From assembly GCA_903892415.1 (NCBI GenBank), contig CAITIQ010000344.1:1-64000 (forward strand): a DNA stretch of 64,000 nucleotides, in the 5' to 3' direction. Shown piece after piece: positions 17,536 through 26,058 of this stretch. The stretch comes from an uncultured delta proteobacterium. GTDB taxonomy: Bacteria > Myxococcota_A > Polyangia > Polyangiales > Polyangiaceae. Under the pieces are notes generated by a model. It ran no database searches. It saw only the letters and a list, made by a program, of their open reading frames with translations, and was not told the origin of the DNA. Position numbers and translations under genes: made by a program. Positions within the stretch are counted from its first letter, which is position 1. Every line of letters starts with the position of its first letter.

Positions 17536-18665
17536 TGAACTCAAAATCTCTTTTCTTCACCCTCGCGGTTGCCGTGGCGACCTTTGGCTGCGGCGATCCG
17601 AAGGGGAAGGCGACTGCAGATTCGGTCGCCGGTTCAAAGCCCAAGGCATCCGCGTCGGCAGCGCCCTCAGCTGCCGTCGTTCGAAAGCTGAGCCCGTTTG
17701 CCGAAGCCGCGCTGAAGGAACTCGATACGACGAAGCTCAACGACCGAGAGAAGGAGGAACTCAAACTCCAGCTCGGTGAAGCGATGTCGCCCTGTCCCAA
17801 TGTCCCCGTGCCGCTGGGTCAATGTCTCGCTGAGAAGCGCGACTGCAAGTTGTGCGCACCAGCGGGAGCGATGCTCACCCGTGCGGTCCGAGGCGGCTTG
17901 CCAAGCACTGAAGCGGTTAGCTTGGTTGGGCAGCGCTTCGACGCGAAGAACGTCAAGGAGCTCACGCTGGGCAACGCGCCGACCAAAGGGCCAGCAGACG
18001 CCCCTGTAACCATCGTTGAATGGGCGGATTTCGAGTGCCCGTTTTGTGCAGCGATGGTCCCAGTGATCGATCTCATCACCGAGCGATTCCCCGGGCAGGT
18101 GCGGGTTGCGTACAAGACCTATGCACTGCCCGGTCACCCTCACGCTCCGGAGGCGGCTTACGCTGCTCTGGCGGCCTATCGACAGGGGAAGTTCTGGGAG
18201 ATGCAACGCATGTTGTTCGACAACCAGAAGGCGCTCGAGAAGAAGGACCTCTTCAAATATGCGCGTGAGGTCGACGTCGATTTCACGCAGTTCAAGAAGG
18301 ACTTTGACGACGCCGAGCTTCGTCAGTCGCTGAAGGATGATATCACCTACGGAGACTCGGTCGGCGTCGAGGGGACACCCACGCTCTTCATCAATGGGCG
18401 ACTTGTTCCGATGGAGAAACTGGCTCCGTTTTACGAAGAGTTCGAAGAGTGGGTAAAGCTCGAGATCGTGCTGGCGGGGAAGACACCCGCAGAGGGCACT
18501 GAGAAGTACCACTCGATGAAGAAGATGCTGATGGCCGCGGCTGAAGAAGAGGGCAAGACGCCCCCTCCCGACGCGTCAGCGAGCGCATCGGCTGGTGCCT
18601 CTGCCGCCCCGTCCGCAGCGCCGTCGTCGGCAGCTTCGGCAGCAGCTTCAGCGTCGCCGAAGTGA
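17535..18665 (+). CDS. DsbA-family thiol:disulfide oxidoreductase-like lipoprotein
   Basis: 376 residues. The signal peptide ends FGC (Cys19), followed by an Ala/Ser/Lys-rich stalk. Residues about 55-120 are a helical domain with Cys pairs (SPCPNVPVPLGQCLAEKRDCKLC). A DsbA/thioredoxin_4 domain begins near 140 with the active site Cys168-Pro-Phe-Cys171 (WADFECPFC) and the cis-Pro loop in VGVEGTPTLFINGR. The C-terminal 30 residues are an Ala/Ser/Pro tail. It would form or reduce disulfides in the envelope, plausibly for the many Cys-rich lipoproteins here (inference). The next gene's GTG overlaps its stop. Confidence 0.88.
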   Translation: MNSKSLFFTLAVAVATFGCGDPKGKATADSVAGSKPKASASAAPSAAVVRKLSPFAEAALKELDTTKLNDREKEELKLQLGEAMSPCPNVPVPLGQCLAEKRDCKLCAPAGAMLTRAVRGGLPSTEAVSLVGQRFDAKNVKELTLGNAPTKGPADAPVTIVEWADFECPFCAAMVPVIDLITERFPGQVRVAYKTYALPGHPHAPEAAYAALAAYRQGKFWEMQRMLFDNQKALEKKDLFKYAREVDVDFTQFKKDFDDAELRQSLKDDITYGDSVGVEGTPTLFINGRLVPMEKLAPFYEEFEEWVKLEIVLAGKTPAEGTEKYHSMKKMLMAAAEEEGKTPPPDASASASAGASAAPSAAPSSAASAAASASPK

Positions 18666-19411
18666 AGGTTTCAGATCCGTGCGGCTGCTTCCCGACAGGG
18701 CGCCACTACCCGGGCATCGCCCACCTCATTCGCGTTCGCGCGGTTGGGGTGGTCGAGGAGATCCCGCCGGAAGCGGCGTGGCAGGATCAGATCATTGCCT
18801 TCATCGATACCGAAACGACGGGCAGAAACCCCGCTATTGATCGCGTGATCGAGATCGGCGTCGTGTTCGGGCGCAACGGTGAAATTTTCGATCGGCGCAA
18901 TTGGCTGATCAATCCAGGGATGCCAATTCCGGCAGAGTCCACCGAGATCCACGGCATCAAGGATGATGACGTGCGCAACGAGCGAACGATCGAGGCCATC
19001 TTTCCGGAGCTCCTTGTCTGCCTGGAAGGCGCCATTCCCGCCGCCTACAACGCCGAGTTCGATCGGAACTTCTTCAAAGCGGAGCTCGCGCGTTTCACCC
19101 AGACACGGCAGATGGACAAGCTGCCGCCAGCCTTCCGCAAAGAGGTGGAATGGCTCGATCCGCTCGTCTTCGCGCGAGAGATCTATAAGGACGAGCAGAG
19201 TCGCGCTTTGGCAGACATGGCGACGCGCCTTGGCATCGAGTTGGAGAAGGCTCACCGCGCAATGCACGACGCCGAAGCAGCCCTGCGCGTATTGTACGCC
19301 CTTGCCAAAGACCCGCGCCTACCGCGTGGATACGCGGCACTCTTGCAAGAGCAACGTCGCTTGGGTCGCATGTTTGAGGAAGGCCGGCGCTTCTGGCGCA
19401 AGCCGTCGTAG
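18662..19411 (+). CDS. DnaQ-like DEDDh 3'-5' exonuclease
   Basis: 249 residues; a GTG start overlaps the previous stop by four bases. The exonuclease domain spans about 43-215 with all four acidic positions and the His: Asp49 and Glu51 in FIDTETTG, Asp134 in YNAEFDRNFF, and His198 with Asp203 in HRAMHDAEA. The first 40 residues are an extra segment not typical of the fold; their reality depends on the GTG start. Without a polymerase domain or polymerase-binding motif, it may be the proofreading subunit, a polymerase-III epsilon-like paralogue, or a repair or RNA-processing nuclease. Confidence 0.85.
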   Translation: MKVSDPCGCFPTGRHYPGIAHLIRVRAVGVVEEIPPEAAWQDQIIAFIDTETTGRNPAIDRVIEIGVVFGRNGEIFDRRNWLINPGMPIPAESTEIHGIKDDDVRNERTIEAIFPELLVCLEGAIPAAYNAEFDRNFFKAELARFTQTRQMDKLPPAFRKEVEWLDPLVFAREIYKDEQSRALADMATRLGIELEKAHRAMHDAEAALRVLYALAKDPRLPRGYAALLQEQRRLGRMFEEGRRFWRKPS

Positions 19412-19423
19412 GTCGAGCGGAGC

Positions 19424-19921
19424 GTGTCGGCCAAGGAACCCAGCTCAAACGAAGGGGCCAAGTCAGCTTCGCCGACGAAAAAGGTGCGACGACTTCCGGT
19501 GCTTCAGAGTTCCAACGCTGCGACCGAACCGGAAGAAGAACGGACGCAGCTTCAATGGCTGCTCATTGGTGGCTTCTGCGTTCTGCTCTGCTGGATCTTG
19601 CTAGCCGGAGTCGTCAACGCAGTCTTTCAGCGCGTCGCTCCTCACGCATACTTTGGTGTCGCGCTCGGCAACGTGCTCGCTTACGCGCTCGCGGTAGCTG
19701 CTGGTGCGTGGCTACTCGGTTTCCGAGCCCACGTCGTCACGGCGCGCGGTGCACAGGGCGTAGCGGCAGTCACTGCCGTGTTGGGCATCGCGATGAGTGT
19801 CGCTTCAACCGACGCCGACCTCAACCTCTCCTGGCTACTCTCGACAGTGATCTTGTTGCTTACCGCGCTCTTGGCAGCTCGCGTCGGTTTCAACCTGGGC
19901 CGTCGAAGAGCCGTACGTTAG
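19424..19921 (+). CDS. Four-segment integral membrane protein of unknown function
   Basis: 165 residues from a GTG at 19424. The first 43 residues are charged and polar. Four hydrophobic segments follow (LIGGFCVLLCWILLAGVV; FGVALGNVLAYALAVAAGAWLL; GVAAVTAVLGIAMSVA; LLSTVILLLTALLAARVGFNL), with a basic tail. I recognise no family. It starts 12 bases after the exonuclease gene and its stop overlaps the convergent folK stop by 4 bases. Confidence 0.65.
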   Translation: MSAKEPSSNEGAKSASPTKKVRRLPVLQSSNAATEPEEERTQLQWLLIGGFCVLLCWILLAGVVNAVFQRVAPHAYFGVALGNVLAYALAVAAGAWLLGFRAHVVTARGAQGVAAVTAVLGIAMSVASTDADLNLSWLLSTVILLLTALLAARVGFNLGRRRAVR

Positions 19922-20400
19922 CTGCGGCTGAGCTTCACCTTGGCCAAGGGCAGCTCCGAAAAGACGAGCCCAGAGGCTGAATCTCGGGCGTCTTCCGCGA
20001 CGTCGAGCAGCGGCCGCAACATGAAGGCTCGCACCCCAAGCCGCGGATGCGGAACCGTCAACGACTCTGTTTGGATGCTTTCGCCCTCGATCCAAAGGAT
20101 GTCGAGATCGATCGTACGCGGTCCGTTCTTGACGTCCCTAGTTCTGCCGAGGGCAGCCTCAATCCCTTGGAGGCGAAGCAACAGGTCGGCCGCCTCGATC
20201 GCCGTGAGCAGCAAAACCGCGCCGTTCAGGTACATGCCCTGCTCCGGGCCACCCTCAGGCTCGGTCTCGTAGACTGGCGACTGCTCGGTGACATGGATGT
20301 CTGGATCAGCCCGCAAAGCCTCTAGAGCATCGGCAATATTTTGATGTCGGTCCCCGAGGTTAGCCCCGAAGCCGACCACCACCCGACGGATGTGGTCCAC
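19918..20400 (-). CDS. folK: 6-hydroxymethyl-7,8-dihydropterin pyrophosphokinase (HPPK)
   Basis: 160 residues, the usual HPPK size, from a GTG at 20400. Motifs read clearly: VGFGANLGDRHQNI near the N terminus, VYETEP, MYLNGAV, and the signature GPRTIDLDILW followed by LTVPHPRLGVRAFMLRPL. It transfers pyrophosphate from ATP to hydroxymethyl-dihydropterin in folate synthesis. Folate links it functionally to the MTHFR fusion at 47494, but they are far apart and not co-regulated as far as can be seen. Confidence 0.94.
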   Translation of the reverse strand: MDHIRRVVVGFGANLGDRHQNIADALEALRADPDIHVTEQSPVYETEPEGGPEQGMYLNGAVLLLTAIEAADLLLRLQGIEAALGRTRDVKNGPRTIDLDILWIEGESIQTESLTVPHPRLGVRAFMLRPLLDVAEDARDSASGLVFSELPLAKVKLSRS

Positions 20401-20472
20401 GATTCACCATCTACTACAGCCCCGGGTCGACTTCGGAGCGAATCAACAAGCTGCCCAGGTGAAACAGCCCCG

Positions 20473-20781
20473 CTAGGCCGCCACGTCGTCTTTTCGGCGC
20501 CCGCCGAGTCGTCGGCCCTCCGGCCGCGGCGGGAAGATGCGCCGATCGTCGTTGCGCCTCCGCTCGATTACAGAGCGACGCGCGGGCTGAGCTTCATGCT
20601 CAGGCTCTACGAACAGTCGCCGCAACTGCTCGAAGGTCTTGGGCATGCTGCTCGCAACCACCGTGGAGTGCGCCCGACAGAGCAGGATCGTTCGAGTCTC
20701 GATCACGACCCGACAAAGTTTAGCGCTCGCCAGAACTTCGCCACACACTGCACAGGGCGCTTCAGCTTGCCTTCGAGCCAT
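20473..20781 (-). CDS. Small Cys-motif protein with basic tail, unknown function
   Basis: 102 residues from the ATG at 20781; an in-frame TTG at 20865 would extend it into the gshB coding region. A CAVCG motif and a later LLCRAH give a possible zinc site (about residues 10-38). The segment VVASSMPKTFEQLRRLF follows, then a strongly basic tail (RRSVIERRRNDDRRIFPP ... GRRLGGRRKDD). I do not recognise the family, though similar zinc-knuckle plus Arg-rich small proteins occur in related bacteria as I recall. It lies 52 bases downstream of gshB on the same strand. Confidence 0.55.
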   Translation of the reverse strand: MARRQAEAPCAVCGEVLASAKLCRVVIETRTILLCRAHSTVVASSMPKTFEQLRRLFVEPEHEAQPARRSVIERRRNDDRRIFPPRPEGRRLGGRRKDDVAA

Positions 20782-20833
20782 GCGCTGCAAGAGAGCAGAG
20801 GCTCGAGGCCGCGGACAACTTTCTTGCAAACTC

Positions 20834-21784
20834 TTATGCGCGCTGTGCGGCTCGCTTTGCTTCAACCCACTCGATCACCTTCGCGGCGGGCTTCGTACCG
20901 GTGAAGCGCCCCAACTCTTGGATCCCCGTTGGGCTGGTAACGTTCACTTCGGTGAGATGCTCTCCGATCACATCGAGCCCAACGAAATTGAGCCCGTCTG
21001 CAACGAGACGCGGACCGATGGCCTGCACTAGCTCTTGTTCACGCGGCGTCAGCTCCGTCTTCACGACGCTGCCACCAACATGAATGTTCGAACGAATGTC
21101 GTCCGCGCGCGGCACCCGCAAGATCGCTCCGAGCGGCTTGCCTTCAAGCAACAGGATGCGTTTATCACCGACGGATACAGCAGGAAGGAAGGCCTGCACC
21201 ATGGCGAGTCGCTTGCCTTCGAAGGTCAGCACATCAACGATGCCTCGCGCGTTTTTGTCGTCTTTGAAGAGCGTCAACACGCCCACTCCGCCAGCACCGT
21301 CGAGCGGCTTGATCACCGCGCGCCCTCCAACCTCGTCGACGAACGCCAGAATCGTCTCCCGATCGCTGGTAACCATTGTCTTCGGCATCCACTCCGAGAA
21401 GTGCATGGCGTAGAGCTTCTCATTGGCATCTCGCAAACCCCGTGGGTCATTGAGGATCACCGGGCCGCCGCGCACGTGCTCGAGGAGCAACGTCGCATAG
21501 GAGTAGGCACGGTCGAAGGGCGGGTCCTTGCGAATGAACACCGCGTCAACGTCGTCGAGCGAGATCTCGGTCGTCGTTTCTCCTAAACGGATCCGCGGTT
21601 CCTCTGCAAAGGTCTCGATCGTCCTGGCCTTGGCGAAGGTGCGCCCAGCGCGAACCCCAAGCTCGTGAATGAGACAGTGAAGCGACTGGTGACCTCGCTC
21701 CTTGGCCGCTTCGATGAAAGCGAAGGTCGTGTCTTTGTCGGGGTTGACCCTGTCCAGGGAGTCCATCAGAAAGAGAAAACGCAT
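20834..21784 (-). CDS. gshB: Glutathione synthetase
   Basis: 316 residues from the ATG at 21784, with GGAGG five bases upstream; this equals the usual GshB length. The N-terminal domain (FLFLMDSLDRVNPDKDTTFAF) and the ATP-grasp elements are typical: DDVDAVFIRKDPPFD, ILNDPRGLRDANEKLYA, VIKPLDGAGGVGVL, LNFVGLDVIGEHLTEVNVTSPTGIQEL. It joins gamma-glutamylcysteine and glycine with ATP. It is divergent from a GGT-like gene only 27 bases away, an arrangement that pairs glutathione synthesis and breakdown. Confidence 0.95.
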   Translation of the reverse strand: MRFLFLMDSLDRVNPDKDTTFAFIEAAKERGHQSLHCLIHELGVRAGRTFAKARTIETFAEEPRIRLGETTTEISLDDVDAVFIRKDPPFDRAYSYATLLLEHVRGGPVILNDPRGLRDANEKLYAMHFSEWMPKTMVTSDRETILAFVDEVGGRAVIKPLDGAGGVGVLTLFKDDKNARGIVDVLTFEGKRLAMVQAFLPAVSVGDKRILLLEGKPLGAILRVPRADDIRSNIHVGGSVVKTELTPREQELVQAIGPRLVADGLNFVGLDVIGEHLTEVNVTSPTGIQELGRFTGTKPAAKVIEWVEAKRAAQRA

Positions 21785-21789
21785 AGGAG

Positions 21790-21794
21790 CCTCC
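21790..21794 (-). promoter_or_regulatory. Ribosome binding site of gshB
   Basis: Complement reads GGAGG, five bases before the ATG at 21784. It fixes this start over the in-frame upstream start at 21820, which would overlap the divergent gene. Confidence 0.7.
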
Positions 21795-21811
21795 GCTCTT
21801 CGCTGTCCGAC

Positions 21812-23590
21812 ATGCTTCATCGCACCCTCCCTTGGGGACTACAAGCCAAAGCCACACGCTTCGGTGCGGCGCCCGTGCTCGCTGCTGCGTTTGCGGTTAG
21901 CCTCGCTTGCTCAGGCCCTGCGCCAACTCGTCCGATCGCAGCCATATCCGGGACGAGCGCGACGAGTTCGGCGGTGGAGCAGCGCCTTCCTGCGCCTCCC
22001 GCGAAGATGGTTGAGGTCTACGCGGTAGCGGCAGAGAACAGCCACGCCGTTGAAGTAGCTCGTGCCGTGCTGGGCGAGGGTGGCAGTGCTGCAGACGCGA
22101 CGATCGCCGGTATCTTGGTGGGCTGCGCGGCGCATGCCTCTTCGTGCGGCTTGGGTGGGGGCGGAGCGGCCCTCCTGTTCGACGCATCCAGCTCGCGCAT
22201 CCGCGCGCTCGACTTTCGCGAGACGGCTCCCGTAGGGCTGAAGCGCGCCGATCACATCGGCCCGCCAGAGTCGACCAAGCGGGGGGTTGCGGTTGGAGTT
22301 CCAGGTTTGGCGGCTGGTCTTCACGCGCTTCACGCGCTCGCGGGGAGGTTGGAGTGGCGGCGCCTGCTGGAAATCGCGGCGCTCAAACTCGAGAGCGGGC
22401 TCGAACTGTCGCCCTACATGGCGCAGGCGTTGGTGTGGAACCAAGCCTGGCTGACGGGCGAAGCTGACCACCTGGTACTGGGACCTGCGAACGCGAGTGA
22501 TTCGGTCGGAAAGAAGTTCTTCAATGCACCGCTCGTAGCAACGCTGAGAACGCTCGGTGAAGGTGAGCGGGGGTTTTACGAAGGTCCGATCGCGGATGAG
22601 GTTGTGCGCGCTGCGAGAGCGTACGGCAGTCGGCTCTCGCTGGCTGACCTCAAGGCGTACGCGGCGGTCGAAAGGGATCCAGTGGCGATCGGCTACGGAG
22701 AGTTCAACGTCGCCTCGATGCCCCCGACCTCAGCGGGCGGAGTCACCATGCTGGCGATGCTAAACATGCTACCGCCTTCCCAGCTGGCTTCACTCGAGCC
22801 TGGGTCGGGTGCCTTCCTCCACGTGCTCGCCGAAGGCCTGCGCGCGACCTACGCCGAACGCGCCACAACGATCGGGGACCCCGGCTTCACCAAGAGCGAC
22901 TTCACCTCGTTGTTCGACGCGAAGCGCATGGCCGAAAGACGAGCCGCCATCGATCTGAAGAAGACCAAGATGCCTCGTCTACCGAGCGTATCGGAGAGCG
23001 GCACGTTCAGCATCGTGGTCGCCGACTCCGCGGGGAACGTGGTTTCGCTCAGTGCCTCACTTACCAGCATGTTCGGCTCGAAGATCATCACCAAACGTGG
23101 CTTCGTGCTCAATGACGCGCTCTCTGAATTCTCCATGGATGACTACGGCCAACGGGCTTTCAACCGGGGCCCCAACTTTCCCAGAGGCCGCGCTCGCCCA
23201 GTGTCGAACCTCGTGCCGACGATTGTCACAAAGGACGGCCGAGCCGTGTTGGGGGTCAGTGCTTCCGGCGGCCTGCGGGGGATCACGGGCCTCACGCAGG
23301 TGTTGCTCGCGCACCTCGGTCGCGCCGAATCCTTGAGTGAAGCCGTGGCGAACCCGCGAGTTCACGTCAACGCCGGTGGCGCGCTGCGACTCGAGGAAGG
23401 GCTGATGGAGCTCTTGCCCGACCTTACGAGCCGGGGTGAAACCGTCGAGCGGTCACCGATCAGCTTTAGCGCGGTAACCGGCATCGCCATCAGCCGAAGA
23501 GAAGCCGGATCGACCTTCACGCCAGTCTTTGACACACGCAAGGGAGGCGCCGTTTCCGTTGAAAAGGCACCTGCAAACGTAACCGAATAG
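21812..23590 (+). CDS. Gamma-glutamyltransferase-like lipoprotein with unusual nucleophile position
   Basis: 592 residues from the ATG at 21812. The signal peptide ends in lipobox SLAC (Cys33). The GGT fold is clear: GEGGSAADATIAGILVGCA, LGGGGAALLFD, ALDFRETAP, GVPGLAAGLHALH, MPPTSAGGVTMLAMLNML, and FVLNDALSEFS near the processing site. GGTs cut themselves before a Thr in (T)THxS and use that Thr as the N-terminal nucleophile. Here the matching stretch is SESGTFSIVV, so a gap-free alignment puts Ser396 at the nucleophile position and Thr398 where His is usual. The later oxyanion region reads SASGGLRG. It may be a Ser-type hydrolase or poorly processed; substrate unproven. Confidence 0.82.
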   Translation: MLHRTLPWGLQAKATRFGAAPVLAAAFAVSLACSGPAPTRPIAAISGTSATSSAVEQRLPAPPAKMVEVYAVAAENSHAVEVARAVLGEGGSAADATIAGILVGCAAHASSCGLGGGGAALLFDASSSRIRALDFRETAPVGLKRADHIGPPESTKRGVAVGVPGLAAGLHALHALAGRLEWRRLLEIAALKLESGLELSPYMAQALVWNQAWLTGEADHLVLGPANASDSVGKKFFNAPLVATLRTLGEGERGFYEGPIADEVVRAARAYGSRLSLADLKAYAAVERDPVAIGYGEFNVASMPPTSAGGVTMLAMLNMLPPSQLASLEPGSGAFLHVLAEGLRATYAERATTIGDPGFTKSDFTSLFDAKRMAERRAAIDLKKTKMPRLPSVSESGTFSIVVADSAGNVVSLSASLTSMFGSKIITKRGFVLNDALSEFSMDDYGQRAFNRGPNFPRGRARPVSNLVPTIVTKDGRAVLGVSASGGLRGITGLTQVLLAHLGRAESLSEAVANPRVHVNAGGALRLEEGLMELLPDLTSRGETVERSPISFSAVTGIAISRREAGSTFTPVFDTRKGGAVSVEKAPANVTE

Positions 23591-23613
23591 CACCTCCAGC
23601 GTAGACTAGAACC

Positions 23614-24621
23614 ATGAAGGACCCGCCCATCCTACCGAGCGAAATCACCGATGAGGCTGAGATGGCCCAGCATCAATCGCGTCGCAAGTTCCTCAAGCGT
23701 GGTGCCCTCACCGTGGCCGGCGCGGCGGCGTTTGGAGGTGGGCTGCTCGCGATTTCATCAAAACGTGGGACAGCCAAAGCTCCGGCGCTCTCGAGTCTAC
23801 CGGAGCTATCGGCAGCACCGCCCTCGAGTGCGGCGCCGCTTGCACCCATTGCGCCGCTCGGGCCGCGAGACGCGCTGACCAGCGTCGAGGACGTGACGAC
23901 CTACAACAACTTCTACGAGTTCGGCCTCGACAAGGATGAGCCCGCAGAAAATGCTGGCTCGCTGAAGGTTACTCCGTGGTCGGTCGTGGTCGATGGTGAG
24001 GTTGATAGCCCGCGCACCTTCGGGATCGAAGATCTGATGGCGGCCTTTCCACTCGAGGAACGCATCTATCGAATGCGCTGCGTAGAAGCTTGGTCGATGG
24101 TGATTCCGTGGCTCGGTTTTCCGCTCGCCGCATTGTTGGCGAAGGTGAAGCCGAACTCCCGCGCCAAGTACGTGGCCTTCACCACGCTCCAAGATCCGGT
24201 GCAAATGCCAGGGCAACGGTCCAACGTGCTGGACTGGCCCTACACCGAAGGACTTCGCATCGACGAGGCCAATCACCCGCTCACCATTCTCGCGATGGGG
24301 CTCTACGGTCGCGCACTACCGAACCAAAACGGCGCGCCCATTCGCCTAGTTGTTCCTTGGAAGTACGGTTTCAAAGGCATCAAATCGATCGTGAAGATCT
24401 CCTTGACCGAGCACCAGCCGAAGACCGCTTGGAACACCGCCGCCAAAGGCGAGTACGGCTTCTACGCGAACGTGAACCCTGACGTGTCGCATCCGCGCTG
24501 GAGCCAAGCCTCCGAGCGGCGCATCGGGGATCTCGCTCGACGCCCCACGCTTCCCTTCAACGGTTATGCAGAACAGGTAGCTGGCCTCTACAGCGGGATG
24601 GATCTTGCGAAGTTCTTCTGA
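23614..24621 (+). CDS. msrP: Periplasmic methionine sulfoxide reductase, molybdopterin catalytic subunit
   Basis: 335 residues. An N-terminal twin-arginine signal reads [22 protein letters not shown]. The sulfite-oxidase-like fold carries the molybdenum ligand Cys156 in [15 protein letters not shown]. Conserved pieces [56 protein letters not shown] and [17 protein letters not shown] match MsrP/YedY. It reduces Met-sulfoxide in envelope proteins, with electrons from MsrQ encoded next. The long Ala/Pro/Ser linker (about 55-90) after the signal is longer than in E. coli. Confidence 0.95.
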   Translation: MKDPPILPSEITDEAEMAQHQSRRKFLKRGALTVAGAAAFGGGLLAISSKRGTAKAPALSSLPELSAAPPSSAAPLAPIAPLGPRDALTSVEDVTTYNNFYEFGLDKDEPAENAGSLKVTPWSVVVDGEVDSPRTFGIEDLMAAFPLEERIYRMRCVEAWSMVIPWLGFPLAALLAKVKPNSRAKYVAFTTLQDPVQMPGQRSNVLDWPYTEGLRIDEANHPLTILAMGLYGRALPNQNGAPIRLVVPWKYGFKGIKSIVKISLTEHQPKTAWNTAAKGEYGFYANVNPDVSHPRWSQASERRIGDLARRPTLPFNGYAEQVAGLYSGMDLAKFF

Positions 24622-25240
24622 GCGTAAGGGAGACGAGTCTGCATCACTTCCGTGGGTGGTCTGGGTTGGCGGCCTGATGCCGGCCGCGTGGCTGGGCTTT
24701 CGCTGGGCGCAAAACGAGCTTGGAGCAAACCCCGTTGGGGAAGCCCTCAATGCTTCTGGTGAGCTCGCGCTCAAATCCCTCCTGCTCTGCTTGGCCTGCA
24801 CACCGTTGCGCGTCTTTGCCGGATTGACCTGGCCGATGAAGGCGCGAAAGCACCTCGGCCTCTTGGCGGCTGCGTATGCCGGCATGCACGCCTTCTTGTA
24901 CGTTGGCGTGGATCACTACGGTGAGTGGTCCAGCTTGCTTGGTGACATGCTGGAGAACCCCTTCATCATCGTCGGGTCGGTAGCGGCGACGCTGCTCCTG
25001 CCACTTACCGTGACGTCGTTCCACGCCATGCGGCGCCGACTCAAGCCTCGCACCTGGGTACGGCTGCACCAGCTGGTCTACGTGATCGGCGTTCTTGCGA
25101 TCGTTCACTTCGTGATGCGAGCGAAAAAAGACGCTACCGAGGCGTGGTTGCACGGTGCGGTGTTAGCGGTGCTCCTAGGCCTGCGCGTCGTGGATAGCAT
25201 CTTGCGTCGAACCCGCAGGTCCCGCGCAGCACAGAGCTAG
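24605..25240 (+). CDS. msrQ: Heme-binding membrane subunit MsrQ
   Basis: About 211 residues if it starts at the TTG at 24605, which overlaps the msrP end by 17 bases; a GTG at 24656 is an alternative and the start is uncertain. Six hydrophobic segments carry the ferric-reductase-like heme His residues, for example in [21 protein letters not shown] and [19 protein letters not shown]. It passes electrons from the quinone pool or NADH-linked reductases to MsrP for repair of oxidised methionine in periplasmic proteins. Confidence 0.9.
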   Translation: MRSSSERKGDESASLPWVVWVGGLMPAAWLGFRWAQNELGANPVGEALNASGELALKSLLLCLACTPLRVFAGLTWPMKARKHLGLLAAAYAGMHAFLYVGVDHYGEWSSLLGDMLENPFIIVGSVAATLLLPLTVTSFHAMRRRLKPRTWVRLHQLVYVIGVLAIVHFVMRAKKDATEAWLHGAVLAVLLGLRVVDSILRRTRRSRAAQS

Positions 25241-25383
25241 CCTTCCAACAGATTAGACAGCGCACGCTTCTTTTGGAGTGGGGCTTGCGAATGGCAAAGG
25301 CACGCGTAGTCTTCGCGGCGCTGACGTCACAGCAGCAAGCCACACGAAGTCGTGAGGCTTTCCACCACGAAAGAGGACCGAAC

Positions 25384-25962
25384 ATGGCTTTCACCCTTCC
25401 CGAGCTTCCCTTCCCCAAGGACGCGCTCGCTCCCCACATCTCCGCAGAGACTTTGGACTTTCATCATGGCAAGCACCACCAAGCCTACGTGACCAAGCTC
25501 AATGAGCTGGTTGCAGCAGACGCTGGGCTCGCCGGCAAGAGCCTGGAGGACCTCGTGCGGACGACCTCAGGCGGCGTCTTCAATCAGGCGGCGCAGGTTT
25601 GGAATCACACGTTCTATTGGCACAGCATGAAGCCGCAGGGCGGCGGGGAGCCCACCGGGGACTTGCTCGCGGCGATCAACAAGGACTTCGGCAGCGTCTC
25701 GGCGTTCAAGGAGAAGTTCACCGCTGCTTGCATCGGCCAGTTTGGCTCAGGTTGGGCTTGGCTCGTGAAGAACGCAGCCGGCACGCTTGAGATCACGCAG
25801 ACCAGCAACGCCGGCTGTCCCCTCACCGAGGGGAAGACGCCGGTTCTGACCTGCGACGTCTGGGAGCACGCCTACTACGTCGACTACCGCAACGCGCGCG
25901 CCAAGTACGTTGAAGCGTGGTGGAACCTGGTCAACTGGGACCACGCTGCCTCCAAGCTCTAA
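25384..25962 (+). CDS. sodB: Superoxide dismutase (Fe type or Fe/Mn)
   Basis: 192 residues from the ATG at 25384 with a GA-rich Shine-Dalgarno before it. Metal ligands are His27 (DFHHGKHHQAYV), His75 (VWNHTFYWHSM), Asp158 and His162 (DVWEHAYYVDY). GGVFNQAAQVWNHTFYW and GSGWAWL are closer to iron-type enzymes, but metal choice cannot be settled by eye. It dismutates superoxide in the cytoplasm. A strong hairpin terminator follows. It stands after msrPQ with a 143-base gap, so it probably has its own promoter. Confidence 0.95.
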   Translation: MAFTLPELPFPKDALAPHISAETLDFHHGKHHQAYVTKLNELVAADAGLAGKSLEDLVRTTSGGVFNQAAQVWNHTFYWHSMKPQGGGEPTGDLLAAINKDFGSVSAFKEKFTAACIGQFGSGWAWLVKNAAGTLEITQTSNAGCPLTEGKTPVLTCDVWEHAYYVDYRNARAKYVEAWWNLVNWDHAASKL

Positions 25963-25987
25963 GAGCTTCTCCTCCGGGAGTTGCAAC

Positions 25988-26023
25988 GAGAACGGCGTCC
26001 AATTGGACGCCGTTTCTCCTTTT
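25988..26023 (+). terminator. Intrinsic terminator after sodB
   Basis: Perfect 10-base stem AACGGCGTCC / GGACGCCGTT around an AATT loop, followed by TCTCCTTTT. It could also act on the convergent anti-sigma gene that ends at 26059. Confidence 0.85.
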
Positions 26024-26058
26024 GTGCGCTTTGGTTCGCTAGTCGTTAGAGCTAGCCG

